Of a DNA stretch of 64,000 bases, positions 8,880-17,238 are shown piece after piece. Positions within the stretch are counted from its first letter, which is position 1. Each line of letters starts with the position of its first letter. Location: NCBI GenBank assembly GCA_021730635.1, contig JAJNNC010000001.1, forward strand, positions 1,170,783 through 1,234,782. Direction: 5' to 3'. The DNA is from Catalimonadaceae bacterium JC749 (GTDB lineage: Bacteria > Bacteroidota > Bacteroidia > Cytophagales > Cyclobacteriaceae). A program made the translations under genes and the position numbers. Under the pieces are notes generated by a model, which searched no databases, was not told the DNA's origin, and saw only the letters and a program-made list of their open reading frames with translations.

Positions 8880-9865
8880 TATATCAACAGCTGGTCGCCA
8901 CTGATATTATCTTTTTGTGAAAGTTGAGCATTACTCAATACCGGAGCTTTTATACCTTTCATAAACTGTATGTTGGAGCGAAATATTCTGGCTTCATCCC
9001 ACCATCCATTATTAATTAACAATTGCAACAATTGGGTGCCTCCTTCTACAAAAAGGGATTGTATTTTCCTGTTATACAGGTTCTGAAAAACATACTGTAA
9101 AAATTCTTCATAGTTATTAGACGGTACCCGTACATAGTCGAGGTTAGCATGTATTTCTTCCTTTATTAGATTGAAGCAGATAGTAGGTTGGCGCTGGTCA
9201 AATACATTCAGCTTTGGATCTAATTTTAGTTGCCTATCAAGCACAATCCTGATAGGGTCTTTCCCCAACCAATCTCTTACATTAAGTTGCGGATTGTCGT
9301 AGGCATAGGTGCGAGTGCCTACCAGAATGGCATCCTCCTGAGATCGCCACTGATGCACTAATTTTCGTGAATGTTGATGGCTAATCCATTTAGAATCATA
9401 ATTTTCTCTGGCAATGAACCCATCAGCTGTTTCGGCCCATTTTAATATTATATAAGGCCTTTGTTGATCTTTCCATGTAAAAAATCTCCGGTTTGTCCAC
9501 AAAGCAAAAGAATTCTCTAATTGTAGGATAAGGAAAGGTATTGTTGAGTGTGAAGGCAAGGAGAACGTATCATTTGGTATGACTAAACTTTTGATTTGAC
9601 GCTGCGTAAGGACTTTAATAAATTCCTGTTGATCAAAAAAAAGAAAGGGATTGATATTGAGATAAAGAGTGCTGTCTTTGACTAAGAACTCAACGATCTT
9701 TTCAAGCAAGGAGGCTGGATTAGTATCTCCCTGACTCCAACCCTCGTGTATGATTACATGATTTTGAGTTATAACCCAGCCCATCAAAGGATTAGGAGAA
9801 GCATAGCCAAGACCATAAGAAGCTAACAGAATTGCTCGGTTTAAAAAAGATAAGTCATTTGCCAT
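8858..9865 (-). CDS. ribD: RibD-like riboflavin biosynthesis protein: intact reductase domain, degenerate deaminase domain
   Basis: Starting at the ATG at 9865 the product is 335 residues; the longer open frame to 10051 would run into prmC. The N-terminal half is recognisably a RibD deaminase domain (GYASPNPLMGWVI at 20-32), but its metal site is gone. The HAE motif is replaced by Asn49-Pro50-Ala51. The PCxxxGxTPPC motif is replaced by NPFLFFDQQEF at about 72-82, with no cysteine. The reductase domain (PYIILKWAETADGFIA from 137, AILVGTRTYAYDNPQL, LFVEGGTQLL) looks intact. RibD normally does deamination and then reduction in riboflavin synthesis; this one should retain only the reductase step. 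It is divergent from prmC with 60 bp between them. Confidence 0.85.
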   Translation of the reverse strand: MANDLSFLNRAILLASYGLGYASPNPLMGWVITQNHVIIHEGWSQGDTNPASLLEKIVEFLVKDSTLYLNINPFLFFDQQEFIKVLTQRQIKSLVIPNDTFSLPSHSTIPFLILQLENSFALWTNRRFFTWKDQQRPYIILKWAETADGFIARENYDSKWISHQHSRKLVHQWRSQEDAILVGTRTYAYDNPQLNVRDWLGKDPIRIVLDRQLKLDPKLNVFDQRQPTICFNLIKEEIHANLDYVRVPSNNYEEFLQYVFQNLYNRKIQSLFVEGGTQLLQLLINNGWWDEARIFRSNIQFMKGIKAPVLSNAQLSQKDNISGDQLLIYQKLNRK

Positions 9866-9925
9866 CGCGTCAGAATTGCGAAAAAAGATAATAGCCTTCC
9901 CTACTTTAGAGTTTTTAACAGAAAA

Positions 9926-10816
9926 ATGGAAACAGATTACAAAATAAGAGAATATTATCAACAAGTTTTTCAAAACATATGGCGAAATAGTCCTGATGGC
10001 ACGTTCACAGAGGCTGAGGCTCGTCAGGTAACATTGCTGATCTTGGAACATTATCTGTCAGTCTCTCAAAATGATATTTTGTTGAACAAAAACTATATGA
10101 TTGATTCCAGAAAGCTACAACAAGTGGAACAGGCAATTCATCGGGTTATTCTGGAGGAGCCTGTTCAGTATATCATAGAAGAAGCTCATTTTTATGGAAG
10201 AAAATTCAAGGTTTCACCTGCTGTGTTAATACCCAGACGCGAAACGGAAGAACTGGTGCATATCATACTTAAGGAAAATGAAACAACTAAGCCCGATATT
10301 TTAGATATAGGGACGGGTAGCGGTTGTATTGCCATTACGCTACAAAAAGAGTTGCCCTTGTCCAACATGTATGCCTGGGAGGTCGATACTGAAGCAATAG
10401 CCATTGCCCAACATAATGCCGCGCAGCATCAGGCCCAGGTAATGATTGAGCAAGTAGATATTTTTCAAAAAAACCTATTATCGGCACGGTCTGTGCCGTT
10501 TGATATTGTGGTGAGTAATCCTCCCTATGTGAGAAAAAGTGAAGCTGCTCACATGGAGAACAATGTGCTAAAATACGAGCCTCATCTGGCTCTCTTTGTG
10601 GCTGATGAACATCCACTTTTGTTTTATGAGCAAATAGTCGAGCTTTGCAATAACAAATTGCTAAAAAAAGGTGGCATTTTATATTTTGAAGTCAATGAAA
10701 GTTTAGGCAAGGAGGTAGCTGATTTATTACTAAACAAAGGCATGGAAAAGGTGCGTGTACTAAAAGATCTGCAAAAAAAGAATCGTTTCGTTAGTGGTAA
10801 ATTACCTCTATATTAA
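9926..10816 (+). CDS. prmC: Release factor glutamine methyltransferase PrmC
   Basis: A 296-residue SAM-dependent methyltransferase that N5-methylates the glutamine of the GGQ motif in peptide chain release factors. The N-terminal helical domain (about 1-90) contains EEPVQYIIEEAHFYGRKF, a typical substrate-recognition segment, followed by VLIPRRETEELV. The catalytic domain has motif I DIGTGSGCIAI and the signature NPPYV, which contacts the glutamine amide. The C-terminal KDLQKKNRFVSGKL is also typical. It is transcribed away from ribD and is followed by an AT-rich 90-bp gap before cysC. Confidence 0.96.
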   Translation: METDYKIREYYQQVFQNIWRNSPDGTFTEAEARQVTLLILEHYLSVSQNDILLNKNYMIDSRKLQQVEQAIHRVILEEPVQYIIEEAHFYGRKFKVSPAVLIPRRETEELVHIILKENETTKPDILDIGTGSGCIAITLQKELPLSNMYAWEVDTEAIAIAQHNAAQHQAQVMIEQVDIFQKNLLSARSVPFDIVVSNPPYVRKSEAAHMENNVLKYEPHLALFVADEHPLLFYEQIVELCNNKLLKKGGILYFEVNESLGKEVADLLLNKGMEKVRVLKDLQKKNRFVSGKLPLY

Positions 10817-10906
10817 TTTATCCAATAAATTAGCAATTATTTTGCTGAAAATTTTTCATTAAGTAATATTTACATTATTTTCGCATAAAATTTAATTTTA
10901 TTAATA

Positions 10907-11503
10907 TTGAACCATATATATCCAATCTTTGATAGAATCCTGCAAAGAGAGCAAAAAGAAGCGCTCTTAAAGCAGAAAGGCATAGTCATATGGATGGTTG
11001 GCCTTTCGGGTTCTGGCAAGAGTACTTTAGCTCGGGCTGCGGAAAACGCACTACATCAACAAGGTAAATTAACGATGCTGCTGGATGGCGATAATTTGCG
11101 TACCGGTATTAATAATAATTTGGGATTCAGCGAAGAGGACAGGACAGAAAATATAAGAAGAGCAGCCGAAGTTGCCAAATTGTTTGGTAATTGTGGGCTC
11201 ATTACCATTTGCTCTTTAATCAGCCCTACTGAAAAAATACGCAATATGGCGCGGTCTATTATCGGAGATAATTACTTTGAAGTATACATCGACTGTCCTT
11301 TGGAGATCTGTGAGCAGCGAGATGTAAAGGGATTATATGCTAAAGCCCGCCGAGGAGAAATAAAAGAATTTACAGGAATTAGTTCCCCGTTTGATCCTCC
11401 TCAAAATCCTGACCTAAGCTTGAAAACTTACGAACAGAGCATAGAGGACTGTCATCAGATATTAGTTGATAAAATTTTAGAAATAACAGCAATTAAGTAT
11501 TAA
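10907..11503 (+). CDS. cysC: Adenylylsulfate kinase CysC
   Basis: A 198-residue kinase that phosphorylates APS to PAPS. Walker A is GLSGSGKST at residues 32-40. LDGDNLRTGINNNLGFSEEDRTENIRR is the APS-binding region, and CPLEICEQRDVKGLYAKARRGEI covers the lid. The start codon is TTG: the only ATG downstream would remove the conserved N-terminal region. Order and spacing with cysD (20 bp) and cysN (38 bp) indicate one operon. A weak promoter-like TATTTTCG sits about 25 bp upstream of the start. No PAPS reductase, sulfite reductase or sulfotransferase is visible nearby, so assimilation versus sulfation cannot be decided from here. Confidence 0.95.
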   Translation: MNHIYPIFDRILQREQKEALLKQKGIVIWMVGLSGSGKSTLARAAENALHQQGKLTMLLDGDNLRTGINNNLGFSEEDRTENIRRAAEVAKLFGNCGLITICSLISPTEKIRNMARSIIGDNYFEVYIDCPLEICEQRDVKGLYAKARRGEIKEFTGISSPFDPPQNPDLSLKTYEQSIEDCHQILVDKILEITAIKY

Positions 11504-11523
11504 ATCAGATAAAATAAGTTGGT

Positions 11524-12429
11524 ATGAGCTCATATAGTTTGACCCACCTGAAGCAACTGGAATCCGAGGCCATATATGTAATGCGAGAGGTGGCCTCGCA
11601 ATTTGAAAAACCAGTACTGTTGTTCTCTGGTGGTAAAGATTCTATTGTTATGGTAAGGCTAGCACAAAAGGCATTTTGGCCAGCTAAGCTTCCATTTCCC
11701 TTAATGCATGTAGATACAGGGCATAACTTCCCAGAAACCATTGCGTTTAGAGATGCATTGGTCAAAGAAGTAGGGGCAGATCTTATTGTAAGATCAGTAC
11801 AGGATTCTATTGACAAAGGAAGAGCAGTAGAAGAGAAAGGTCCTAATCCCAGCAGAAATGCGTTACAGACCATTACTTTGTTGGATGCCATTGAAGAATT
11901 TCAATTTGATGCAGCTTTTGGAGGCGCCAGAAGAGATGAGGAAAAAGCCCGTGCAAAAGAACGCTTTTTCTCTCACCGAGATGAATTTGGGCAATGGAAC
12001 CCTAGAAATCAACGACCTGAATTATGGAACTTGTTCAATGGTAAAAAGCAGGTAGGAGAGCATTTCAGGGTGTTTCCCTTGAGTAACTGGACGGAAATGG
12101 ATGTGTGGCAATACATTGCTATGGAGAATTTAGAGATTCCTAAAATTTATTTTACGCATTACCGGGATATTGTAGAAAGAAATGGACTCTTATTAGCTAA
12201 GTCAGAGTTTATTACTCTTATGAGAGGAGAAAGCTATGAATTGAGGCAGATAAGATTCAGAACGGTAGGCGATATGACCTGTACGGGTGCTGTGGAATCG
12301 GATGCAGCTACTATTGAGGCTATTATTCAGGAAGTAGCTGCTGCTAAAGTGACAGAGCGAGGGGGCCGGGCAGATGATAAACGTTCAGAGGCTGCCATGG
12401 AGGATAGAAAAAAACAAGGTTATTTTTAA
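11524..12429 (+). CDS. cysD: Sulfate adenylyltransferase subunit 2 (CysD)
   Basis: A 301-residue ATP pyrophosphatase-family subunit that makes APS from ATP and sulfate, together with CysN. The PP-loop SGGKDS is at 35-40. MHVDTGHNFPETIAFRD, AFGGARRDEEKARAKER and FPLSNWTEMDVWQYI are typical of CysD. The C-terminus DDKRSEAAMEDRKKQGYF is the family's characteristic end. The protein is full length. It lies between cysC and cysN on the same strand. Confidence 0.97.
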   Translation: MSSYSLTHLKQLESEAIYVMREVASQFEKPVLLFSGGKDSIVMVRLAQKAFWPAKLPFPLMHVDTGHNFPETIAFRDALVKEVGADLIVRSVQDSIDKGRAVEEKGPNPSRNALQTITLLDAIEEFQFDAAFGGARRDEEKARAKERFFSHRDEFGQWNPRNQRPELWNLFNGKKQVGEHFRVFPLSNWTEMDVWQYIAMENLEIPKIYFTHYRDIVERNGLLLAKSEFITLMRGESYELRQIRFRTVGDMTCTGAVESDAATIEAIIQEVAAAKVTERGGRADDKRSEAAMEDRKKQGYF

Positions 12430-12467
12430 TAATTGCCCATTTACTATTAATCATAAAGACATAATAT

Positions 12468-13757
12468 ATGAATATAGAGGAAAAAGTGCAGGCAGTGAAG
12501 GAACAATATTTGAACATGGACCTGCTCCGGTTTACTACCGCAGGAAGTGTGGATGATGGAAAAAGTACACTTATCGGAAGATTATTGTATGACAGTAAAG
12601 CCATCTTCGAGGATCAGTTAGATGCGATTGAGCGAAGTAGCAGAAGCGCCGGCGATGAAAATATAAACCTTGCTTTATTGACTGATGGCTTGAGAGATGA
12701 GCGGGAACAGGGTATTACCATAGATGTAGCTTACCGGTATTTTGCTACCCCCAAGCGAAAATTTATTATTGCTGATACCCCTGGCCACATTCAGTATACC
12801 AGAAATATGGTGACAGGAGCTTCCACCGCTAATTTGGCCATCATATTAGTAGATGCCCGCCATGGTGTAGTAGAACAAACCTGCCGTCATGCTTTTATTG
12901 CTTCCCTGCTTCGTATTCAACACCTGGTATTGTGTGTCAACAAAATGGACCTGGTGGGTTATAATCAGGATAATTTTGAGAAAGTAAGACAGGATTTCAA
13001 AGAGTTCAGCTCAAAGCTAGATATTCCGGATATTCGTTACATTCCTATCAGCGCGCTGAAGGGTGATAATGTAGTTCATAAATCTGAAAATATGTCTTGG
13101 TATGAAGGAGCCAGCTTATTATATACCCTAGAAAATGTGCAGATATCTAGCGACAACAACTTCATCGACAGCCGCTTCCCTGTACAGCGTGTTATTCGCC
13201 CTCAGTCTGATAAGTATCATGACTACAGAGGCTATGCCGGACGGGTTGCAGGAGGTGTTTTCAAGCCGGGAGATGAGGTCATTGTGTTGCCTTCGGGTTT
13301 CACAACTACCATTACCGGAATAGAAACTCTTGACGGCAAAGTAGATGAAGCTTTTCCGCCTATGTCTGTTTCAATTACCTTGGAAGACGATATTGATCTT
13401 ACCAGAGGAGATATGATTGCCAAGCCGGATAATCAACCTAAAGTGGGACAGGATATTGAACTGATGATCTGCTGGCTTAATGAAAAGAAATTAATGCCCC
13501 GGGGAAAATATGCTATCAAACATACCACTAAAGATGCCCGGTGTGTTGTAAAAGAAGTAAAATATAAAGTGAATATTAATACTTTACACCGCCTTGAAGA
13601 TGATAAAGAGATAGGGCTGAATGATATAGGTAGAATTCTGATTCGCACTACTTCTCCCCTGCTCTACGATAGCTATAAAAAGAACCGGACCACAGGTAGT
13701 CTTATTCTCATTGACGAATTTACCAATGAAACTGTAGGCGCCGGAATGATTATCTAA
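12468..13757 (+). CDS. cysN: Sulfate adenylyltransferase subunit 1 (CysN), GTPase
   Basis: A 429-residue EF-Tu-like GTPase whose GTP hydrolysis drives APS formation by CysD. The G1 motif is AGSVDDGKST (25-34). G2 lies in REQGITIDVAYRYF, G3 is DTPGH and G4 is NKMD. Beta-barrel domains II and III follow. There is no fused CysC domain at the C-terminus, in agreement with the separate cysC upstream. It is the last gene of the cysCDN run, followed by two hairpin terminators. Confidence 0.97.
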   Translation: MNIEEKVQAVKEQYLNMDLLRFTTAGSVDDGKSTLIGRLLYDSKAIFEDQLDAIERSSRSAGDENINLALLTDGLRDEREQGITIDVAYRYFATPKRKFIIADTPGHIQYTRNMVTGASTANLAIILVDARHGVVEQTCRHAFIASLLRIQHLVLCVNKMDLVGYNQDNFEKVRQDFKEFSSKLDIPDIRYIPISALKGDNVVHKSENMSWYEGASLLYTLENVQISSDNNFIDSRFPVQRVIRPQSDKYHDYRGYAGRVAGGVFKPGDEVIVLPSGFTTTITGIETLDGKVDEAFPPMSVSITLEDDIDLTRGDMIAKPDNQPKVGQDIELMICWLNEKKLMPRGKYAIKHTTKDARCVVKEVKYKVNINTLHRLEDDKEIGLNDIGRILIRTTSPLLYDSYKKNRTTGSLILIDEFTNETVGAGMII

Positions 13758-13778
13758 TCAATCGAATCTTGTGAATCA

Positions 13779-13804
13779 AAGCCAGTGCTACAAAGGACTG
13801 GCTT
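13779..13804 (+). terminator. Terminator downstream of cysN
   Basis: An 8-bp stem (AAGCCAGT / ACTGGCTT) with a 10-base loop, ending in a T-tract, 21 bp after the cysN stop. Confidence 0.75.
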
Positions 13805-13825
13805 TTTTGTAAGGTAATACAAATA

Positions 13826-13857
13826 AAAAAGTACCAGTCTTACGGCTGGTACTTTTT
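13826..13857. terminator. Bidirectional terminator between cysN and the DUF1080 gene
   Basis: A perfect 12-bp stem (AAAAAGTACCAG / CTGGTACTTTTT) with an 8-base loop. The A and T flanks make it usable from both sides. It lies 21 bp from the end of the convergent DUF1080 lipoprotein gene. Confidence 0.8.
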
Positions 13858-13878
13858 GTGTTAAAGATAATATGGACG

Positions 13879-14601
13879 CTAAAGTTCTTTTATCTTGATA
13901 TTCTGAAACCAAACCTCATCTCCATGATCCTGCAAGGCAATATGTCCACTTTTTGCTTTTCCATAGGCTGGTAATTCAGCAAATTTACTTTGTGCTACAG
14001 AATCTTCCCAGGCAGGTGTCCAGAGATCGTATTCTACAACTTTTTCACCATTCAGGAAGTGTTCTACATGACCGTTATTAACTACCAAGCGGGTATGATT
14101 CCATTCTCCGGCTGGCTTCACAGTTTCTACACTGGACTGTTGCACATCGTAATTATCTCCTGTGCGATGTTTGCGGATTTTTGCATCGGCATGTCTCTCA
14201 TTATCCAGGAGCTGGTATTCAGGGCCAGAATGGTATACTGCTTCTAAAGTGTCGCTTTCCACTACATAGAAAAAAAGACCACTATTGCCTCCCTCAGAAA
14301 TTTTCCAATCCATTTCCAACTCAAAATTTTCGTATTCCTGCTTGGTTACAATATCTCCTCCTCCAGGGGTCAATACTAGCATGCTATCCTCGTTTTTCCA
14401 ATTGGAAGAGAGGGTGTTTTTAAGATAGTTTCGCCAATGGTCTGTGGAGGTGATATCCTGAAATTCACCTGATGGGGATTCATTGAGGCTAACTTGTGTA
14501 GTGTCTGTATTTTCAGCTTCAGTAGAGCTCCCACTATTTGAGCAGGAATATAGACCCGGCAAAAGAATACAAAACGTAATAATGAAAGATGGTTTGATCA
14601 T
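13879..14601 (-). CDS. DUF1080 (3-keto-disaccharide hydrolase family) lipoprotein, copy A
   Basis: A 240-residue exported lipoprotein; the signal sequence ends in LPGLYSC, so it is probably anchored to a membrane facing outwards. The rest is one concanavalin-like jelly-roll domain of family PF06439. Its characteristic segments are EYENFELEMDWKISEGGNSGLFF, GPEYQLLD, GEWNHTRLVV, HFLNGEKVVEYD and GHIALQDHGDEVWFQNIKI. Some members of the family cleave 3-keto-glycosides. It starts 21 bp downstream of the sugar isomerase/epimerase gene on the same strand, so the two form an operon. Substrate is not deducible. Confidence 0.88.
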   Translation of the reverse strand: MIKPSFIITFCILLPGLYSCSNSGSSTEAENTDTTQVSLNESPSGEFQDITSTDHWRNYLKNTLSSNWKNEDSMLVLTPGGGDIVTKQEYENFELEMDWKISEGGNSGLFFYVVESDTLEAVYHSGPEYQLLDNERHADAKIRKHRTGDNYDVQQSSVETVKPAGEWNHTRLVVNNGHVEHFLNGEKVVEYDLWTPAWEDSVAQSKFAELPAYGKAKSGHIALQDHGDEVWFQNIKIKEL

Positions 14602-14622
14602 TTTGTTTTTATAGGTTATAAA

Positions 14623-15675
14623 TTAAAGTCCTAGTATTTTCCGGTTAGCCTCATCATCTGCGGCTCCACCGGCGAAATCATCAAAAGCTTTTTCAGTTAC
14701 CTGAATGATGTGGCTGCTGACAAACTCAGCCCCTTCTATAGCACCTTGCTCTGGATGTTTCATTGCACATTCCCACTCTACCACAGCCCATCCATCGAAA
14801 TTGTGCTGCGTTAGTTTGCTGAAGATACTGCTAAAATCCACCTGTCCATCGCCCAAAGAACGGAAACGTCCGGGCCGGTCAATCCATGCCTCATACCCAC
14901 CATACACGCCAGAGCGACCTGTAGGATTGAATTCAGCATCTTTCACGTGGAACATACGGATATAATCATGGTAGATGTCAATATAATCCAGGTAGTCAAG
15001 TTGCTGTAAGACGAAATGGCTGGGATCATACAAAATCTTGGCTCGCTTGTGGTGGCCTGTCGCTTCTAAAAATCTTTCAAATGTGATACCATCATGCAGA
15101 TCTTCTCCCGGATGAATTTCATAACAGACATCCACCCCATTTTCATCGAAAACGTCGAGAATAGGTTTCCAACGATTAGCCAGTTCTTTGAAAGCCATTT
15201 CTATCAGTCCGGCAGGGCGTTGTGGCCAGGGATAAACAAAAGGCCATGCCAATGCACCGGAGAAGGTGGCATGTACGTTAAATCCGAAGTTACGACTGGC
15301 CTTTGCCGCCATTTTCATCTGGTTGACAGCCCACTCCGTACGGGCTTTAGGATTATTATGTACTTCGGCAGGAGCAAAAGCATCAAACATGGTATCAAAA
15401 GCAGGGTGTACTGCTACCAGTTGGCCTTGCAAGTGTGTAGAGAGCTCCGTGATTTCTACGCCAGCTTCCCGGGCTGTTCCGCTGAGTTCATCACAGTAAT
15501 CTTTACTTTCAGCAGCTTTTTTCAGGTCAATACAGCGAGGATCAAAGGTAGGTACTTGCACACCTACGTAGCCTGCTTCGGCCATCCATTTACAGGCGCT
15601 TTCAAAAGTGTTGAAAGGGGCTTCATTGCTCATAAACTGAGCTAAAAATATAGCGGGTCCTTTGATGGTTTTCAT
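14623..15675 (-). CDS. Sugar phosphate isomerase/epimerase family protein (TIM barrel)
   Basis: A 350-residue cytosolic protein of the xylose isomerase-like TIM-barrel family (AP_endonuc_2). Metal ligands expected for the fold are visible in order: the Glu of CYEIHPGEDLHDG, the Asp/His of ILYDPSHF, the His of MFHVKDAEF and the Glu of AVVEWECAMKHP. Members isomerise or epimerise keto sugars, and some dehydrate 3-keto sugars. It is the promoter-proximal gene of a two-gene operon with DUF1080 copy A, which suggests it processes the sugar released by that enzyme (inference). Full length, with a clear ATG start. Confidence 0.88.
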   Translation of the reverse strand: MKTIKGPAIFLAQFMSNEAPFNTFESACKWMAEAGYVGVQVPTFDPRCIDLKKAAESKDYCDELSGTAREAGVEITELSTHLQGQLVAVHPAFDTMFDAFAPAEVHNNPKARTEWAVNQMKMAAKASRNFGFNVHATFSGALAWPFVYPWPQRPAGLIEMAFKELANRWKPILDVFDENGVDVCYEIHPGEDLHDGITFERFLEATGHHKRAKILYDPSHFVLQQLDYLDYIDIYHDYIRMFHVKDAEFNPTGRSGVYGGYEAWIDRPGRFRSLGDGQVDFSSIFSKLTQHNFDGWAVVEWECAMKHPEQGAIEGAEFVSSHIIQVTEKAFDDFAGGAADDEANRKILGL

Positions 15676-16038
15676 AAAAACTTAGGTTGTTTAGGTGAAT
15701 AAAACAAAAAATCAGGGTCACTAAAATAGGACATATTTTATGTTATTCAAATGGGTGTTTCCATTTTAAAAATTTGAATGCAGCGGCATAGCACTCATGA
15801 AAGGCTTCCTTCCCTGTCTGTTTAAAAGAGCATGTTAGTATTCTCAGGGTAGTTGCCTAACATGAAGTTATCGAAATTATTTTTTTATTATCAGCTCATC
15901 AAACTGACAAAGCCTTTTTGCTGCAACCGGACTTGCGTTATTTACAGCTATATTGTTCCTCGGGCTGAAATGTTTAGCAACCCTTCTAACTTTTTGTTTC
16001 AGTAATATGACTCTATCCTGTAATGCTACTGTAGTAAT
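15676..16038. other. 363-bp gene-free stretch
   Basis: AT-rich, with no open frame that resembles a protein on either strand and no strong terminator. It probably holds the promoter of the sugar isomerase/DUF1080 operon and the 3' end of the methyltransferase transcript. I do not recognise a riboswitch or small RNA here. Confidence 0.5.
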
Positions 16039-17088
16039 CTACTCAATGGGTTTCATGGCTATCACTTGCGCATGCCCGGGAATGGTACGCAGCCACACAG
16101 TCTTTTTGGGAGTCAAACCGGCTTCCTGTTGCCACTGGGTTATCTCTGCCAATGGCCAAGTGCCTGATTCACTGGTGGCAGCAAAAAAAAGATCCAGTAA
16201 GGCTCCCAGATGATCTCCCTTCTTAGGTTGGTCTTTCATGATAAAATCCTGTATAATATACAGTCCACCCGGTTTCAGGGCCAAAGCAATTTTATTTGCT
16301 AATTGGCGATTGGTGACCTCATCAAAATGATGAATCAGGCCAGCCATGAAAATGACGTCCCACTGTGCCTGACCCAGATCCTCTGTCAGTACATTACCGG
16401 CCCTGTGCTGAACCCTGTTTCCTATCTGTTCCTTTTCCAGAATTTTTTCGGCATAAACGACCGCTTCCGGCAGATCAAGGATGACGGATCGGAGAGTGGG
16501 ATGACGACGGCAGAGTGCTACGGAATAATAGCCATGAGAGCCACCAATATCCAGCATGTCTTTCGCTTTTTTGGGAATAGGAGTCCGTTTGGCAATTTCC
16601 CAGGCCGACGTGCTAGCCACTGAGCGCATCCCCCGCTGGTAAGCATCCCATTGTTGCTGGTCAAAGGTCTGGTGAATGTGGATGGGTTGCCCTGTTTTTA
16701 TGTATTCTTCATAATGTTCTACCAGTTTCCATTCTGTAAACTGGAATAACATCTTGTCATATAGCGAGTGAGGACTATCCTGTAATAGCCATTTACGCGC
16801 TAAGGGAGTGAGCGCATACAAATGATGAGTATAGCGCAAATAACCCAGGTGCACTAGCGTATTTAACAGTTTTCGAGTAGCCTTTGGGTGCGTATGTGTT
16901 TTTATGATTACATCTTCTGCAGGGAGTGGTGTAGAGGCTAATGCCTCAAATATTCCAGCTTTTGTGGCTACCATAATGGTTCGTGCCAACATGAAGGCTA
17001 CATGGGTGTCTGCCATGGGCGTAGGAGCAATACCTAAAGCGAGTACTATTCTTTCCAGTATATTTTCAGGGATGATACCAAGTTTCAT
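16039..17088 (-). CDS. SAM-dependent O-methyltransferase (family 2-like)
   Basis: A 349-residue enzyme with the two-part layout of small-molecule O-methyltransferases. An N-terminal winged-helix dimerisation domain (about 1-110) includes KATRKLLNTLVHLGYLRY. The Rossmann catalytic domain has the SAM-binding DIGGSHGYYSVAL at about 180-192, and MAGLIHHFDE in place of the usual catalytic HxxHD segment. The substrate could be a phenolic or hydroxylated small molecule; nothing nearby names it. It stands alone between CorA and the sugar isomerase, with long non-coding flanks. Confidence 0.82.
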   Translation of the reverse strand: MKLGIIPENILERIVLALGIAPTPMADTHVAFMLARTIMVATKAGIFEALASTPLPAEDVIIKTHTHPKATRKLLNTLVHLGYLRYTHHLYALTPLARKWLLQDSPHSLYDKMLFQFTEWKLVEHYEEYIKTGQPIHIHQTFDQQQWDAYQRGMRSVASTSAWEIAKRTPIPKKAKDMLDIGGSHGYYSVALCRRHPTLRSVILDLPEAVVYAEKILEKEQIGNRVQHRAGNVLTEDLGQAQWDVIFMAGLIHHFDEVTNRQLANKIALALKPGGLYIIQDFIMKDQPKKGDHLGALLDLFFAATSESGTWPLAEITQWQQEAGLTPKKTVWLRTIPGHAQVIAMKPIE

Positions 17089-17238
17089 AAATTAGCAGTT
17101 GTGTAAACAAATAAAATGATAACTTTCATATATAAACACTACTCTAATGAATGAATGTTAGATTGGCCTGTCAGAGTCTAAAAATTTTTTAGCTTCAGCC
17201 TACTCTTTGTAGGAAGAAATTTTAATAGACGAGTAATT

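Noticed and set aside
15094..15645. 183-codon open frame on the plus strand
   Set aside because: Lies entirely opposite the sugar isomerase gene, whose metal ligands and motifs are clear.
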